From contig JAUJNX010000008.1 in the NCBI GenBank assembly GCA_030447925.1, positions 41,299-105,298 on the forward strand: 64,000 nt of DNA. Direction: 5' to 3'. The translations under genes were made by a program, and so were the position numbers. Below the pieces are notes generated by a model, which did not search any database, had not been told where the DNA came from, and saw nothing but the letters and a program-made list of their open reading frames with translations. Position 1 is the stretch's first letter. Every line of letters starts with the position of its first letter. The stretch is from Egibacteraceae bacterium. Lineage in GTDB: Bacteria > Actinomycetota > Nitriliruptoria > Euzebyales > Egibacteraceae. Of the stretch, positions 16,411-25,336 are shown in pieces.

Positions 16411-17532
16411 ATGACCACGCTCGCCGTCCCCGACGCCGTCCCGACCCTGCCCCCGCTGCCCGGCGACATCGTGGAGGCCTGCAGGGCCACCCGCTCGTCG
16501 CTGCTGTGCCAGAGCGTGTACCGCGGCACCGAGAACGAGGACGTCAGCGAGCTGGTCGCTAACGTCGTCGGGGCGACGGTGGCCGTGGTGCTCATCCTCC
16601 TGGGCGCCTACGTGGTGAACCGGCTGGCGCAGCGGTTCATCAAGCGCTTCATCCGCAGGGTCCAGACCGGCACGCTGAGCCGGATCGACGCGCTGCGCGG
16701 CCGCAACCCGCTGGCCACCACCGGCCCGATCAACCTCGCCCGGGCGAGCATGCGCACCGAGACGCTGGGGACGGCGCTGCGCAGCGTGGCGGCGGTGGGC
16801 ATCTACGGCATCGCGCTGGTCTGGATCCTGTCGACCCTGGGCATCGACCTGGGCCCGCTGCTCGCCGGCGCGGGGGTGGTCGGCGTCGCGCTGGGGTTCG
16901 GCGCGCAGAACCTGGTGAAGGACTTCCTCGCCGGCATGTTCGTCCTGCTGGAGGACCAGTACGGGATCGGCGACATCGTCGACGTCGGCGACGTCAGCAA
17001 CCCGGTCGCCAGCGGCGTGGTCGAGAGCATCTCGCTGCGGTCCACCCGCCTGCGCGACGTGCACGGGACCCTGTGGCACATCCCCAACGGCGAGATCCGC
17101 GCCGTGGGCAACAAGAGCCAGCTGTGGGCGCGCAGCCTGATCGACGTCGCGGTCCCCTACGGCACCGACGTCACCCGGGCGATGGCGGTCATCAAGCAGG
17201 TCGCCGACGACCTCTGGCACGACGAGGCCTGGGCCGACCAGATCCTCGAGGAACCCGAGATGTGGGGCGTGGAGAACCTTGGGCCCGCCGAGGTCACCAT
17301 CCGCCTGGTCCTCAAGGTCGAACCCGCCCGCCAGTTCGACGTCAACCGCGAGCTGCGCGCGCGCCTGCTGGCCGCCTTCACCCGCGAGGGCATCGAGATC
17401 GCCGACTCGCGCACGGTGTGGGTCCGCGACGGCGACCCCAACACCTCCGGGGCCGCGACCGCGGAGGACGCCGCCGCCGCCACGGCCGCCGCGCGGCTCG
17501 GCCCCGGCTGGGGCCCCACCCAGAGCCCGTGA
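16411..17532 (+). CDS. Mechanosensitive ion channel, MscS family
   Basis: A 373-residue membrane protein. A helix at about residues 50-70 ([19 protein letters not shown]) and one at about 122-140 precede the pore-lining helix [20 protein letters not shown] (about 149-168), whose Gly/Ala packing is typical of MscS TM3. The beta domain ([20 protein letters not shown]) and the ferredoxin-like C-terminal domain follow. A hydrophilic 45-residue N-terminus and an Ala-rich tail are extra. The role is release of solutes on hypo-osmotic shock. The GlnR-like box of glnA begins 5 bp after its stop. Confidence 0.9.
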   Translation: MTTLAVPDAVPTLPPLPGDIVEACRATRSSLLCQSVYRGTENEDVSELVANVVGATVAVVLILLGAYVVNRLAQRFIKRFIRRVQTGTLSRIDALRGRNPLATTGPINLARASMRTETLGTALRSVAAVGIYGIALVWILSTLGIDLGPLLAGAGVVGVALGFGAQNLVKDFLAGMFVLLEDQYGIGDIVDVGDVSNPVASGVVESISLRSTRLRDVHGTLWHIPNGEIRAVGNKSQLWARSLIDVAVPYGTDVTRAMAVIKQVADDLWHDEAWADQILEEPEMWGVENLGPAEVTIRLVLKVEPARQFDVNRELRARLLAAFTREGIEIADSRTVWVRDGDPNTSGAATAEDAAAATAAARLGPGWGPTQSP

Positions 17533-17536
17533 CCCC

Positions 17537-17574
17537 GTAACGTTCCGGAAACAATCGGGCAATGGCGGTGACAC
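17537..17574 (+). promoter_or_regulatory. GlnR-type box upstream of glnA
   Basis: GTAAC (17537-17541), 6 bp, GAAAC (17548-17552), 6 bp, GCAAT (17559-17563), 6 bp, GACAC (17570-17574). The first pair matches the actinobacterial GlnR consensus GTnAC-n6-GAAAC exactly; the second pair is degenerate but in perfect phase. TACCGT at 17585-17590 is a likely -10 element, so the box covers the -35 region, as expected for an OmpR-type activator. Confidence 0.75.
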
Positions 17575-17626
17575 CGCCCTTGCCTACCGTCGGACCCCAC
17601 GCCGTGCGATGCGAGAGGAGCAGACG

Positions 17627-19045
17627 GTGGCGACACCCGAGGATGTGCTGGCGAAGGTCGCGGACGAGGGGGTCGAGGTGATCGACTTCCGGTTCTGCGA
17701 CCTCCCGGGGCTGATGCAGCACTTCAGCGTGCCGGCGTCCCAGCTGGACGCCGACGTCTTCACCGAGGGGCTGGGGTTCGACGGGTCGTCGATCCGCGGG
17801 TTCAAGGAGATCCAGGAATCGGACATGATCCTGGTCCCGGACCCCGACACCGCGGTGCTGGACCCGTTCCGCCAGCACAAGACGCTGAACCTGAACTGCT
17901 TCGTGCACGACCCGGTGACCGGCGAGCACTACGACCGCGACCCCCGCTACATCGCGCAGAAGGCCGAGGAGTACCTGCGCGGTACGGGGATCGCGGACAC
18001 GGCCTACTTCGGGCCGGAGGCCGAGTTCTACATCCTGGACGACGTCCGCTACGACACCGATCAGCGCTCGAGCTACTACTACATCGACGCGATCGAGGGT
18101 CAGTGGAACACCGGCAAGGACGAGGGGCCCAACCTGGGCTACAAGCCCCGCTACAAGGAGGGCTACTTCCCCGTCCCGCCGATGGACCACTACCAGGACC
18201 TGCGGTCGGAGATGACCCGCGTCCTGGAGATGCTGGGCGTCCCGGTCGAGGTCCAGCACCACGAGGTCGGGACCGCGGGGCAAGCGGAGATCGACTTCCG
18301 CTTCGGCACCCTGCTGGAGACCGCCGACAACCTGATGCTGTTCAAGTACGTGGTGAAGAACGTCGCCCGGGCGGCCAACAAGACCGTGACGTTCATGCCC
18401 AAGCCCGTGTTCCAGGACAACGGGTCCGGCATGCACGTGCACCAGTCGCTGTGGAACGGCGGTGAGCCGCTGTTCTTCGACGAGCAGGGCTACGCCGGGC
18501 TGTCGGACACCGGGCGCTGGTACATCGGCGGGCTGCTGAGCCACGCCCCCGCGCTGCTGGCCTTCACCAACCCGACGACCAACAGCTACCGCCGCCTGGT
18601 GCCCGGGTTCGAGGCGCCGGTCAACCTGGTGTACTCCCAGCGCAACCGGTCGGCCGCCTGCCGGATCCCGCTGTACTCCAAGTCGCCCAAGGCCAAGCGC
18701 GTCGAGTTCCGCGTCCCCGATCCGTCCTGCAACCCCTACCTGGCGTTCGCGGCCATGCTCATGGCCGGCATCGACGGGGTGCGCAACAAGATCGAGCCGC
18801 CGGACCCGGTCGACAAGGACATCTACGAGCTGCCCCGGGCGGAGCTGGAGAACCTCCCCAGCGTCCCGGCCAGCCTCGAGGAGGCCCTCGCCGCGGTCGA
18901 GGCCGACCACGAGTTCCTCCTGGAGGGCGGCGTCTTCACCACCGACCTGATCGAGACCCACGTCGAGTACAAGATGCTCAACGAGGTCTCCCAGGTCCGC
19001 CTCCGCCCCCACCCCTACGAGTTCAACATGTACTACGACATCTAG
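17627..19045 (+). CDS. glnA: Glutamine synthetase type I
   Basis: A 472-residue dodecameric enzyme making glutamine from glutamate, ammonia and [23 protein letters not shown] (about residues 45-64), [10 protein letters not shown] (metal-binding glutamate, about 127), [20 protein letters not shown] (about 255-274) and NRSAACRIP (about 340) are the active-site blocks. DKDIYELP (about 397) carries the tyrosine adenylylated by GlnE, which is encoded at 30909. GTG 17627 follows AGGAG by 6 nt. The GlnR-like box upstream predicts nitrogen control. The stop codon is the first of four in a 9-bp tandem repeat. Confidence 0.96.
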   Translation: MATPEDVLAKVADEGVEVIDFRFCDLPGLMQHFSVPASQLDADVFTEGLGFDGSSIRGFKEIQESDMILVPDPDTAVLDPFRQHKTLNLNCFVHDPVTGEHYDRDPRYIAQKAEEYLRGTGIADTAYFGPEAEFYILDDVRYDTDQRSSYYYIDAIEGQWNTGKDEGPNLGYKPRYKEGYFPVPPMDHYQDLRSEMTRVLEMLGVPVEVQHHEVGTAGQAEIDFRFGTLLETADNLMLFKYVVKNVARAANKTVTFMPKPVFQDNGSGMHVHQSLWNGGEPLFFDEQGYAGLSDTGRWYIGGLLSHAPALLAFTNPTTNSYRRLVPGFEAPVNLVYSQRNRSAACRIPLYSKSPKAKRVEFRVPDPSCNPYLAFAAMLMAGIDGVRNKIEPPDPVDKDIYELPRAELENLPSVPASLEEALAAVEADHEFLLEGGVFTTDLIETHVEYKMLNEVSQVRLRPHPYEFNMYYDI

Positions 19046-19072
19046 GACATCTAGGACATCTAGGACATCTAG
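19037..19072 (+). repeat. Four perfect copies of GACATCTAG at the glnA stop
   Basis: The final codons of glnA (Asp-Ile-stop) are repeated four times in frame without change, so four in-frame TAG codons follow one another. Only the first can terminate glnA. Confidence 0.95.
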
Positions 19073-19080
19073 GCTGCTGA

Positions 19081-19105
19081 GGGCGCGCGCTCAAGTCGCG
19101 CGCCC
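19081..19105 (+). terminator. Strong hairpin after glnA
   Basis: A perfect 9-bp G/C stem, GGGCGCGCG and CGCGCGCCC, with the 7-nt loop CTCAAGT, lies 36 bp after the glnA stop. There is no U-tract, as is common for actinobacterial terminators. Confidence 0.7.
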
Positions 19106-19117
19106 CCGGCGCCGACA

Positions 19118-19150
19118 CCCTCCGGTGCCGCGGCAGCGGCAGCCGGAGGG
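19118..19150 (+). promoter_or_regulatory. Hairpin enclosing the Shine-Dalgarno of the PAS kinase gene
   Basis: Stem CCCTCCGG+TGCCGC (19118-19131) pairs with GCGGCA+CCGGAGGG (19136-19150, one bulged G), loop GGCA. The 3' arm contains GGAGGG, the only ribosome-binding site for GTG 19159, 8 nt downstream. It could sequester the site or act as a second terminator. Confidence 0.6.
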
Positions 19151-19158
19151 GGTGCACG

Positions 19159-21387
19159 GTGACCTGGTGGGCGGCGGCGGCCAACGCCGCGATCGCGATC
19201 GCCTACATGGCGATCTTCCTGGCGATCATGCGCCCGCTCGCCCGGGAGGGGCAGTTCCCCGGGAACCGCCTGGCGTCCGCGACCGCCGCGATCTTCTTCA
19301 GCTGCTCGGTCGGCCACGCCCTGCACGCGGGCGCGCTGGCCCTGGGGGCGGGGCACCCGATCGCGGGCTGGGCGGGCGCCCAGGCGGTGTGGGACGGGCT
19401 GACGGCGGCGGTCGGGGGCTACTACTGGACCCTGCGGCGCAGCTACCCGGGGCTGCTCGACGGGGGGCGGCTGTTCGAGGACCTGCGTGAGCGCCAGCGC
19501 CGCGAGCTGGCCGAGGCCACCCGCGACAGCGAGCGGCGCTACCGCGGCGTGTTCGACCAGGCCCTCGCGGGCATGGCGATCATGGGTGTCGACGGCAGCA
19601 TCCTGCGCGTCAACGCGGCGCTGTGCGGGCTGCTGCGCCGTGACGAGGCCGACCTGCTCGGCCGATCGCTGCCCGACCTGGCCCACCCTGACGACGCCGA
19701 GCGCGACGCCGAGGACGTCCGGCGGGTCCTGACCGGCGAGGCCGAGGGGCTCCACGGCCAGCGTCGCCTCCTGCGCAGTGACGGTGGGGTCGTGCACGCG
19801 GCCATCAGCGCGTCGCTCGTGCGCGACGAGGTGGGGTGGCCCGAGCAGTTCGTCGCCCAGGTCGTGGACGTGACCGCGCTCGTGGAGGGCCAGCGCGCCC
19901 TGCGCGACAGCGAGGAGCAGTTCCGCAGCGTGTTCGACAACGCGCTGGTCGGCATGGTCCTGACCGCGCCCGACGGGCGGCTGCTGCGGGTCAACGCCGC
20001 GATGGCGCGGCTGCTGGGCTACAGCGCGGAGGAGCTGGGCGCCCGCAGCTGGGCCGACATCACCCACCCCGACGACATCGCCGAGAGCGCGCGGCTGGTC
20101 CGCGCCTGCCTCGTGGGGGAGCTGCAGGGCTTCGCCGTCGACAAGCGCTACCTGCACGCCGACGGCCACGTCGTGACCGTGTCGCTGGCCACCTCGCTGG
20201 TCCGCGGCGCGGACGGGCGGCCGCGGCACTTCGCGACCCAGATGACCGACATCAGCGCCCGTCGCGTGCTGGAGGAGCAGCTGCGCGAACGCCACCACCA
20301 GTACGAGCGGCTCCTGGAGGGGCTCAGCGAGCTGGGCGAGGGCGTCGCCCTGGACGACGGCGGGCGCCTCGTCTACGTCAACGACGCGATGTGCCGGCTC
20401 ACGGGCTACGACCGCGACGAGCTCCTGGCGATGGGCAGCGCGGAGGAGCTCGTGGCATCGGCGGAGGCCGAGGACACGCGCCCGGTGGAGGGCGGCGGCT
20501 CGCTGAGCCGCGGCACGCTGGCGCTGCGGCGCCGCGACGGCGCCGTGGTCCCGACGGAGTTCGCCAGCATCCCCATCCGGCTCCGGGACGGCCCGCACCG
20601 CCTGTCGGTGCTGCGTGACGTCAGCGAGCGGGTGCGCAGCAACGTCGAGCTGCAGGCGGCCAACCAGCTCAAGACCGACCTGCTCGCGATGCTCAGCCAC
20701 GACATCGGCCAGCCCCTGACCGCCATCCGCGGCTACGCCCAGCTCCTGGTGCACAAGTGGCCCGACACCACCGACGAGATGCGGCTGATGATGCTCAGCC
20801 GGATGCGCGACAGCGCCGAGCGGCTCGGCGCGATGGTGAGCCAGATCCTGGCCATGGGACGGGCGGAGGGCCCGGCGCTGGTCGCCGAGCCCCAGCCGGT
20901 CGACGTGGCGGTGGCGGTCGACCAGGCCCTGGCGCCCCTGACCGACACCGTGCCGGGGGTGTTCGTCGCCGACGCCGGCGGCGCCACCGCCCTGGTCGAC
21001 CCCGGCCACCTCCAGCAGATCCTTGTCAACCTGGTCAGCAACGCGGGCAAGTACGGCCGCCCGCCGATCGAGGTGTCCGCGCGGGCGACCGGCGACGGCC
21101 AGGTCGAGCTGCGCGTCCGCGACCACGGGGCCGGCATCCCCGAGGAGTTCGTGCCGCGGCTGTTCGAGCGCTACACGCGGGCGGGCACCGGGGAGGCGCT
21201 GGGGACCGGCCTGGGGCTGTTCATCGTGCGGCGCCTGACGGAGGCCAACGGCGGCCAGGTCCGCCTCGACCCCGCGGTGTCCCCGGGCGCCTGCTTCGTG
21301 CTGACCCTGCCCGCGGCGCCCGCCGAGCGCGCGACCGTGCTGCCGGAGGACTCGGAGGCGCGGCGACGCGAGGTGGACGCGACCTAG
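19159..21387 (+). CDS. Membrane-associated triple-PAS sensor histidine kinase
   Basis: A 742-residue kinase. Hydrophobic helices occupy about residues 1-95 (NAAIAIAYMAIFLAIMRP; ASATAAIFFSCSVGHALHAG). Three PAS domains follow at about 130-245, 252-370 and 375-490, the first two with PDD segments and PAC tails. The dimerisation domain has MLSHDIGQPLTAIRGYAQLL with the phosphorylated histidine at about 513, and the ATPase domain has LVNLVSNAGKYG (N box), DHGAGIPEEF and GTGLGLFIVRRL. The signal is unknown; PAS domains may bind haem, flavin or small ligands. The convergent single-domain receiver at 21447 is a plausible partner. Translation may be controlled by the hairpin over its ribosome-binding site. 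Confidence 0.9.
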   Translation: MTWWAAAANAAIAIAYMAIFLAIMRPLAREGQFPGNRLASATAAIFFSCSVGHALHAGALALGAGHPIAGWAGAQAVWDGLTAAVGGYYWTLRRSYPGLLDGGRLFEDLRERQRRELAEATRDSERRYRGVFDQALAGMAIMGVDGSILRVNAALCGLLRRDEADLLGRSLPDLAHPDDAERDAEDVRRVLTGEAEGLHGQRRLLRSDGGVVHAAISASLVRDEVGWPEQFVAQVVDVTALVEGQRALRDSEEQFRSVFDNALVGMVLTAPDGRLLRVNAAMARLLGYSAEELGARSWADITHPDDIAESARLVRACLVGELQGFAVDKRYLHADGHVVTVSLATSLVRGADGRPRHFATQMTDISARRVLEEQLRERHHQYERLLEGLSELGEGVALDDGGRLVYVNDAMCRLTGYDRDELLAMGSAEELVASAEAEDTRPVEGGGSLSRGTLALRRRDGAVVPTEFASIPIRLRDGPHRLSVLRDVSERVRSNVELQAANQLKTDLLAMLSHDIGQPLTAIRGYAQLLVHKWPDTTDEMRLMMLSRMRDSAERLGAMVSQILAMGRAEGPALVAEPQPVDVAVAVDQALAPLTDTVPGVFVADAGGATALVDPGHLQQILVNLVSNAGKYGRPPIEVSARATGDGQVELRVRDHGAGIPEEFVPRLFERYTRAGTGEALGTGLGLFIVRRLTEANGGQVRLDPAVSPGACFVLTLPAAPAERATVLPEDSEARRREVDAT

Positions 21388-21390
21388 CGG

Positions 21391-21462
21391 AGCCCCTCAG
21401 ACGCCGGGCGGCTCACGAACGAGGAGACACGCTCCGGGGGTGCACCTCAGACGCCGGGCGTC
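21391..21462. repeat. Dispersed intergenic repeat, copies 3 and 4
   Basis: Copy 3 (21391-21435) has CCTCAGACGCCGGGCGGCTC and ends in CACGCTCC; a shorter copy 4 (21439-21462) repeats GTGCACCTCAGACGCCGGGCG. Copy 4 overlaps the last codons and stop of the minus-strand receiver gene. Confidence 0.6.
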
Positions 21463-21833
21463 AGGCGGGGCGCCGGCGCGTCCAGATCGGCGAGCAGGTC
21501 CGCCAGCTCGGCGAGGTCGGTCCCCTTGAGCCGGTACGCGGAGGCGCCCGCCGCCAGCGCCGCCTCCTCCAGCTCGGCGCTGGCGCTGGAGAACACCAGC
21601 ACCCGGGCCTCGGGTGCGGCGGCCACCAGCCCCGGCAGCGCGTCGATGCCGCTGAGGACCGGCATCTCGACGTCCAGCACGACGCGGTCGGGGCACAGCT
21701 CGCCGGCCCGGGCGACGCCCTCCTCCCCGTCGACCGCCTCACCGACCACCTCGAAGCGCCCGTCCAGCTCCAGGGTCAGGCGCAGGAGCTGGCGGATCTC
21801 CCTGGCATCGTCGACGATCAGGACCCGCAGCAT
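21447..21833 (-). CDS. Single-domain response regulator receiver
   Basis: A 128-residue REC domain with no output domain. LRVLIVDDAREIRQLL holds the acidic pair, DRVVLDVEMPVLSGID the phosphorylated aspartate (about residue 53), VLVFSSASA the switch Ser, and AYRLKGTD the conserved lysine. It is convergent with the PAS histidine kinase and separated from it only by the dispersed repeat, so it may accept phosphate from that kinase and relay or quench the signal. The last codons coincide with repeat copy 4. Confidence 0.9.
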   Translation of the reverse strand: MLRVLIVDDAREIRQLLRLTLELDGRFEVVGEAVDGEEGVARAGELCPDRVVLDVEMPVLSGIDALPGLVAAAPEARVLVFSSASAELEEAALAAGASAYRLKGTDLAELADLLADLDAPAPRLTPGV

Positions 21834-21918
21834 CGTTCGTCACCCTTCCGTGGGGAACGTCTCAATACCCCCAAACCACCCAGGCAATACGCCGGCGGTC
21901 GCGGAGCGGCAGGGCGGC

Positions 21919-21924
21919 TAGGAT
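21919..21924 (+). promoter_or_regulatory. Candidate -10 element (TAGGAT) upstream of the haloperoxidase
   Basis: TAGGAT lies 109 bp before the haloperoxidase ATG in the 199-bp gap between two divergent genes. The remainder of the gap shows nothing else I can support. Confidence 0.25.
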
Positions 21925-22032
21925 CCGGCCGACGACGTCCGGCGGGCTGCGGCGGCGGGATGGGGTGCCTCGTGTGCGGGAACACGCGGGCGCGCCGCGG
22001 GCCGGCCGGTGGTGATCGCGACCGGAGAGGTG

Positions 22033-23652
22033 ATGACACTGCGACGCGTGCCCGCCCTGCTCCTGCTCCCCGCGCTGGTGCTGTCCTGCCTGCTGCTGCC
22101 CGTCCCCGACGCCCGCGCCCAGGTCCTGGACCTGTGCGTCGGCGTGGTGATCCGCCTCGGCGGGCCCGACGGCGTCGACGACGACGGTGACGGCGACCCC
22201 TGCGACGACGACCAGCCCGACTACGACTTCGTCGAGGACGGCCCGTCCCCCGGCGACAACGTCGTCCTGCGCTGGAACAACCAGGTCCTGGAGGCCATCC
22301 GGACGACCAGGCCGGCCCCGCCGGTCGCGGCGCGCGCGCTGGCGATCGTGCACACCGCCATGTACGACGCCTGGGCGTCGTTCGACGACACCGCCGTCCC
22401 CACCCGGCCCGAGCTGTGGGTGCGCCAGCCGCTGGTGCTGCGCACCGAGGAGAACCGGGCCCGGGCGGTGAGCTTCGCGGCGCACCAGGCGCTGGTCGAC
22501 CTGTTCCCGCAGTGGCGCTCGCGGCTGGACGGCACGGTCCACGCCGCCACGGGTGTCCTGGAGGCGCTGGGCTACCGGCCGGTCGACGGCACGGTGGCGG
22601 CGCTGGAGGGGGTCCGCGCCGCCGAGGCGGTCCTGGCCGACCGCCAGCACGACGGGGCGAACGAGTCCGGCGGCTACGCCGACACCACCGGCTACCAGCC
22701 GGTGAACCCGCCGCTGGACCTGCGCCCCGGGGCGCCGGCGTCGGCGCTGCCCCACCCCGACCGCTGGCAGGCGCTGTGGCTGCCCGGCCAGCCCGCCCCG
22801 CAGCGCGCGGCGGTGCCGCACTGGCGCCGGGTCCGCCCCTTTGCGCTGCGCAGCGCCGCCCAGTTCCAGCCCGACGGCCCCTCGATGGACCCGGCGGCCA
22901 CCTCCGACGACGTGGTCGCCGAGAGCGCGGACCTGGACGATCGGGAGAAGGTCGCCGCGGAGTACTGGGCGGACGGGCCCGACTCCGAGCAGCCGCCGGG
23001 GCACTGGAACCTGTTCGCGCAGGTCGTGTCGCGCCGCAACGGCCACACCCTCGGCCAGGACGTGCGGCTGTTCTTCGCCCTCAACAACGCCCTGCTCGAC
23101 GCCGGCATCGCGGCGTGGGAGGCGAAGTACCGCTGGGACTTCGTCCGCCCCGTCTCGCTGGTGCGCCACCGCCACCGCGGGCAGCAGGTGCGCGCCTGGG
23201 CCGGGCCCTATCTGGGCACGCGCGACATCAGCGGGGAGGACTGGCTGCCCTACCAGCGGCCGAGCTTCGTGACGCCCCCGTTCCCGGAGTACGTCTCGGG
23301 GCACAGCACCTTCAGCGCGGCCGCCGCGACCGTGCTGCGGACCTTCACCGGGGCCGACGCGTTCGGGGGGGCGGTCCGCGTCCCCGCGGGCTCCAGCTTC
23401 GTCGAGCCGCGCACCGGCACCCACCCGGGGGTCCCGTCGGCCGACGTCACCCTGTCGTGGCCGACCTTCTCCGCGGCCGCGGACGAGGCCGGCGTCTCCC
23501 GCCGCTACGGCGGGATCCACTTCCTCGACGCGGACCTGGACGGGCGCGCCCTGGGCCGCGACGTCGGGCGCACGGCGTGGGACCGGGCCACGACGTACTG
23601 GGACGGCACCGCCGGCGGCGGGCTCCTGGGCCTGCCGATCCGCCTGGGCTGA
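22033..23652 (+). CDS. Secreted vanadium-dependent haloperoxidase / PAP2-type phosphatase-like protein
   Basis: A 539-residue protein with a signal peptide (LRRVPALLLLPALVLSCLL) and a DxDxDG-like acidic loop (DGVDDDGDGDPCDDD, about residues 45-59) resembling a calcium-binding repeat. The vanadate/phosphate site is complete: KYRWDFVRP (about 366), PEYVSGHSTFSAAA (about 417-430, catalytic histidine) and RRYGGIHFLDADLDGRALG (about 489-507). The family oxidises halides with peroxide; the same fold also serves acid phosphatases, so chemistry is not proven. ATG 22033 follows GGAGAGG. A monocistronic unit is likely, ending in a G/C-rich inverted run before the next gene. Confidence 0.88.
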   Translation: MTLRRVPALLLLPALVLSCLLLPVPDARAQVLDLCVGVVIRLGGPDGVDDDGDGDPCDDDQPDYDFVEDGPSPGDNVVLRWNNQVLEAIRTTRPAPPVAARALAIVHTAMYDAWASFDDTAVPTRPELWVRQPLVLRTEENRARAVSFAAHQALVDLFPQWRSRLDGTVHAATGVLEALGYRPVDGTVAALEGVRAAEAVLADRQHDGANESGGYADTTGYQPVNPPLDLRPGAPASALPHPDRWQALWLPGQPAPQRAAVPHWRRVRPFALRSAAQFQPDGPSMDPAATSDDVVAESADLDDREKVAAEYWADGPDSEQPPGHWNLFAQVVSRRNGHTLGQDVRLFFALNNALLDAGIAAWEAKYRWDFVRPVSLVRHRHRGQQVRAWAGPYLGTRDISGEDWLPYQRPSFVTPPFPEYVSGHSTFSAAAATVLRTFTGADAFGGAVRVPAGSSFVEPRTGTHPGVPSADVTLSWPTFSAAADEAGVSRRYGGIHFLDADLDGRALGRDVGRTAWDRATTYWDGTAGGGLLGLPIRLG

Positions 23653-23725
23653 GCTTCCCCCCGCCCCCCCGGGGGCCCGTACCCTTTCCCCGGGGGGGAC
23701 GTCGGCGCGGCGCAACGGGGGCGTG

Positions 23726-25336
23726 ATGGGGCGGGTTCGGGACGCAGTCGGGCGGATCGGGCTGCCGATGCCCACCGCGGAGCTGGCGGCGCGGACGTGG
23801 GACGCGGTGGTCGTCGGGGCCGGGCACAACGGGCTCACGGCCGCCGCCTACCTCGCGCGCAGCGGCAGGAGCGTCCTGGTCCTGGAGCGCGCCGCCCAGG
23901 TCGGGGGTGCGGCGACGCTGACCCAGCCCTTCGCCGACCCGCGCTGGCTGGTCAGCCCCTGCGCGTACATGGTCGGCCTGCTCCACAGCGCGGTCATCGA
24001 CGACCTGGAGCTGCGCCGCCACGGGTTCCGGGTGCACCTGGCCGACCCGCACCTGTGGTGCCCGTTCGAGGACGGCTCCGCCCTGGCGCTCGGCGACGAC
24101 CCGGCCACGACGCGCGCGGCCATCGCGGCCTTCAACCCCGCCGACGTCGACGGCTACCTGCGCTACGAGTCGCTGTTCGCCCGCTGCCGGGCCGCCCTGC
24201 GCCAGGCCGAGCGGGACACCTGGCTGGGCGACGCGCCGGACCGCGACCGCATCGAGGCGCTGCTGGGCCACGACCCGGAGCTCATCGACCTGGTCTTCCG
24301 GGCCTCGATCGCGGAGCTGCTGGAGGCCCACCTCGCCGACGAGCGCATCCGCTCGGCCCTCCACGGCCAGGGCGTCATCGGCACCGCCGCCGGTCCCCGC
24401 GACGAGGGCACCGCGATGGTCCACCTCATGCACAGCCTCGGCGCCATGGAGGGCGTCGGCGGCGCCTGGGGCTACGTCGAGGGCGGCATGGGCCAGGTGT
24501 CGTTCGCCCTCGCCGAGGCCGCGCTGGAGCACGGCGCGGTGATCGCCACCGGCGTGCCGGTCGGGTCGATCGAGCCCGGCGACGGCGTCACGCTGGACAG
24601 CGGCGAGCGCATCCGCGCCCGCACCGTGGTCTGCAACGCCGACCCCGTGCGCCTCCTGGGCCTGGTCGGCGACGCTGTCCCCGCCGACTACCGCGCGCGG
24701 CTGGAGGGCTGGCGGATCGAGGGCTCCACGGTGAAGCTCAACCTGGGCCTGTCGCGGCTCCCGCGCTTCCTGGCCGACCCCGAGGGCGTCGACCACTTCC
24801 GCGGGATGATCACGGTCACCGGGTCGATCGACGACACCCAGGCCGCGTTCGGCCGCGCGCAGGCCGGCCACCCCGCCCCCGAGTGGGCCGAGCTGTACTT
24901 CCACACCGCCCACGACCCGTCGATCGCGCCGCCCGGGAAGCACGCGCTCAGCGTGTTCGCCCAGTACGCGCCCTACACCCTGGCCGAGGGCAGCTGGGAC
25001 ACCCGCCGCGAGGAGATCGGCGACGCCGTCCTGGCGCGCATCGCCCGCGTCGCGCCCGACCTGCCCGACGTCGTCGAGGAGCGCCAGGTCCTGGGCCCGC
25101 CCGACATCGAGGCCACCGTCGGGCTCACCGGCGGGCACATCTTCCAGGGCGACTGCCTGCCCGACCAGATGTGGGACCGGCGCCTGACCCCGCGCACCCC
25201 CATCCCCGGTGTCTACCTGTGCGGCGCGGCCACCCACCCCGGCGGCAGCGTCATCGGGGCGAACGGGCGCAACGCCGCCATGACCGTGCTCGCCGACACC
25301 GGGGACCGCGCGGCGGTCGCGGGCGGGCCTCGGTGA
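23726..25336 (+). CDS. NAD(P)/FAD-dependent oxidoreductase, phytoene desaturase/PYROXD2-like
   Basis: A 536-residue flavoprotein. DAVVVGAGHNGLTAAAYLA (about residues 32-50) is the dinucleotide fold, LVLERAAQVGGAATL the adjoining motif, and GVYLCGAATHPGGSVIGANG (about 493-512) the C-terminal FAD-binding signature of the phytoene desaturase/amine oxidase superfamily. It lacks carotenoid-gene neighbours and matches the PYROXD2-like group, whose substrate is unknown. ATG 23726 and GTG 23723 are equivalent choices. The stop overlaps the GTG of the small remnant downstream (GTGA), implying former translational coupling. Confidence 0.88.
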   Translation: MGRVRDAVGRIGLPMPTAELAARTWDAVVVGAGHNGLTAAAYLARSGRSVLVLERAAQVGGAATLTQPFADPRWLVSPCAYMVGLLHSAVIDDLELRRHGFRVHLADPHLWCPFEDGSALALGDDPATTRAAIAAFNPADVDGYLRYESLFARCRAALRQAERDTWLGDAPDRDRIEALLGHDPELIDLVFRASIAELLEAHLADERIRSALHGQGVIGTAAGPRDEGTAMVHLMHSLGAMEGVGGAWGYVEGGMGQVSFALAEAALEHGAVIATGVPVGSIEPGDGVTLDSGERIRARTVVCNADPVRLLGLVGDAVPADYRARLEGWRIEGSTVKLNLGLSRLPRFLADPEGVDHFRGMITVTGSIDDTQAAFGRAQAGHPAPEWAELYFHTAHDPSIAPPGKHALSVFAQYAPYTLAEGSWDTRREEIGDAVLARIARVAPDLPDVVEERQVLGPPDIEATVGLTGGHIFQGDCLPDQMWDRRLTPRTPIPGVYLCGAATHPGGSVIGANGRNAAMTVLADTGDRAAVAGGPR

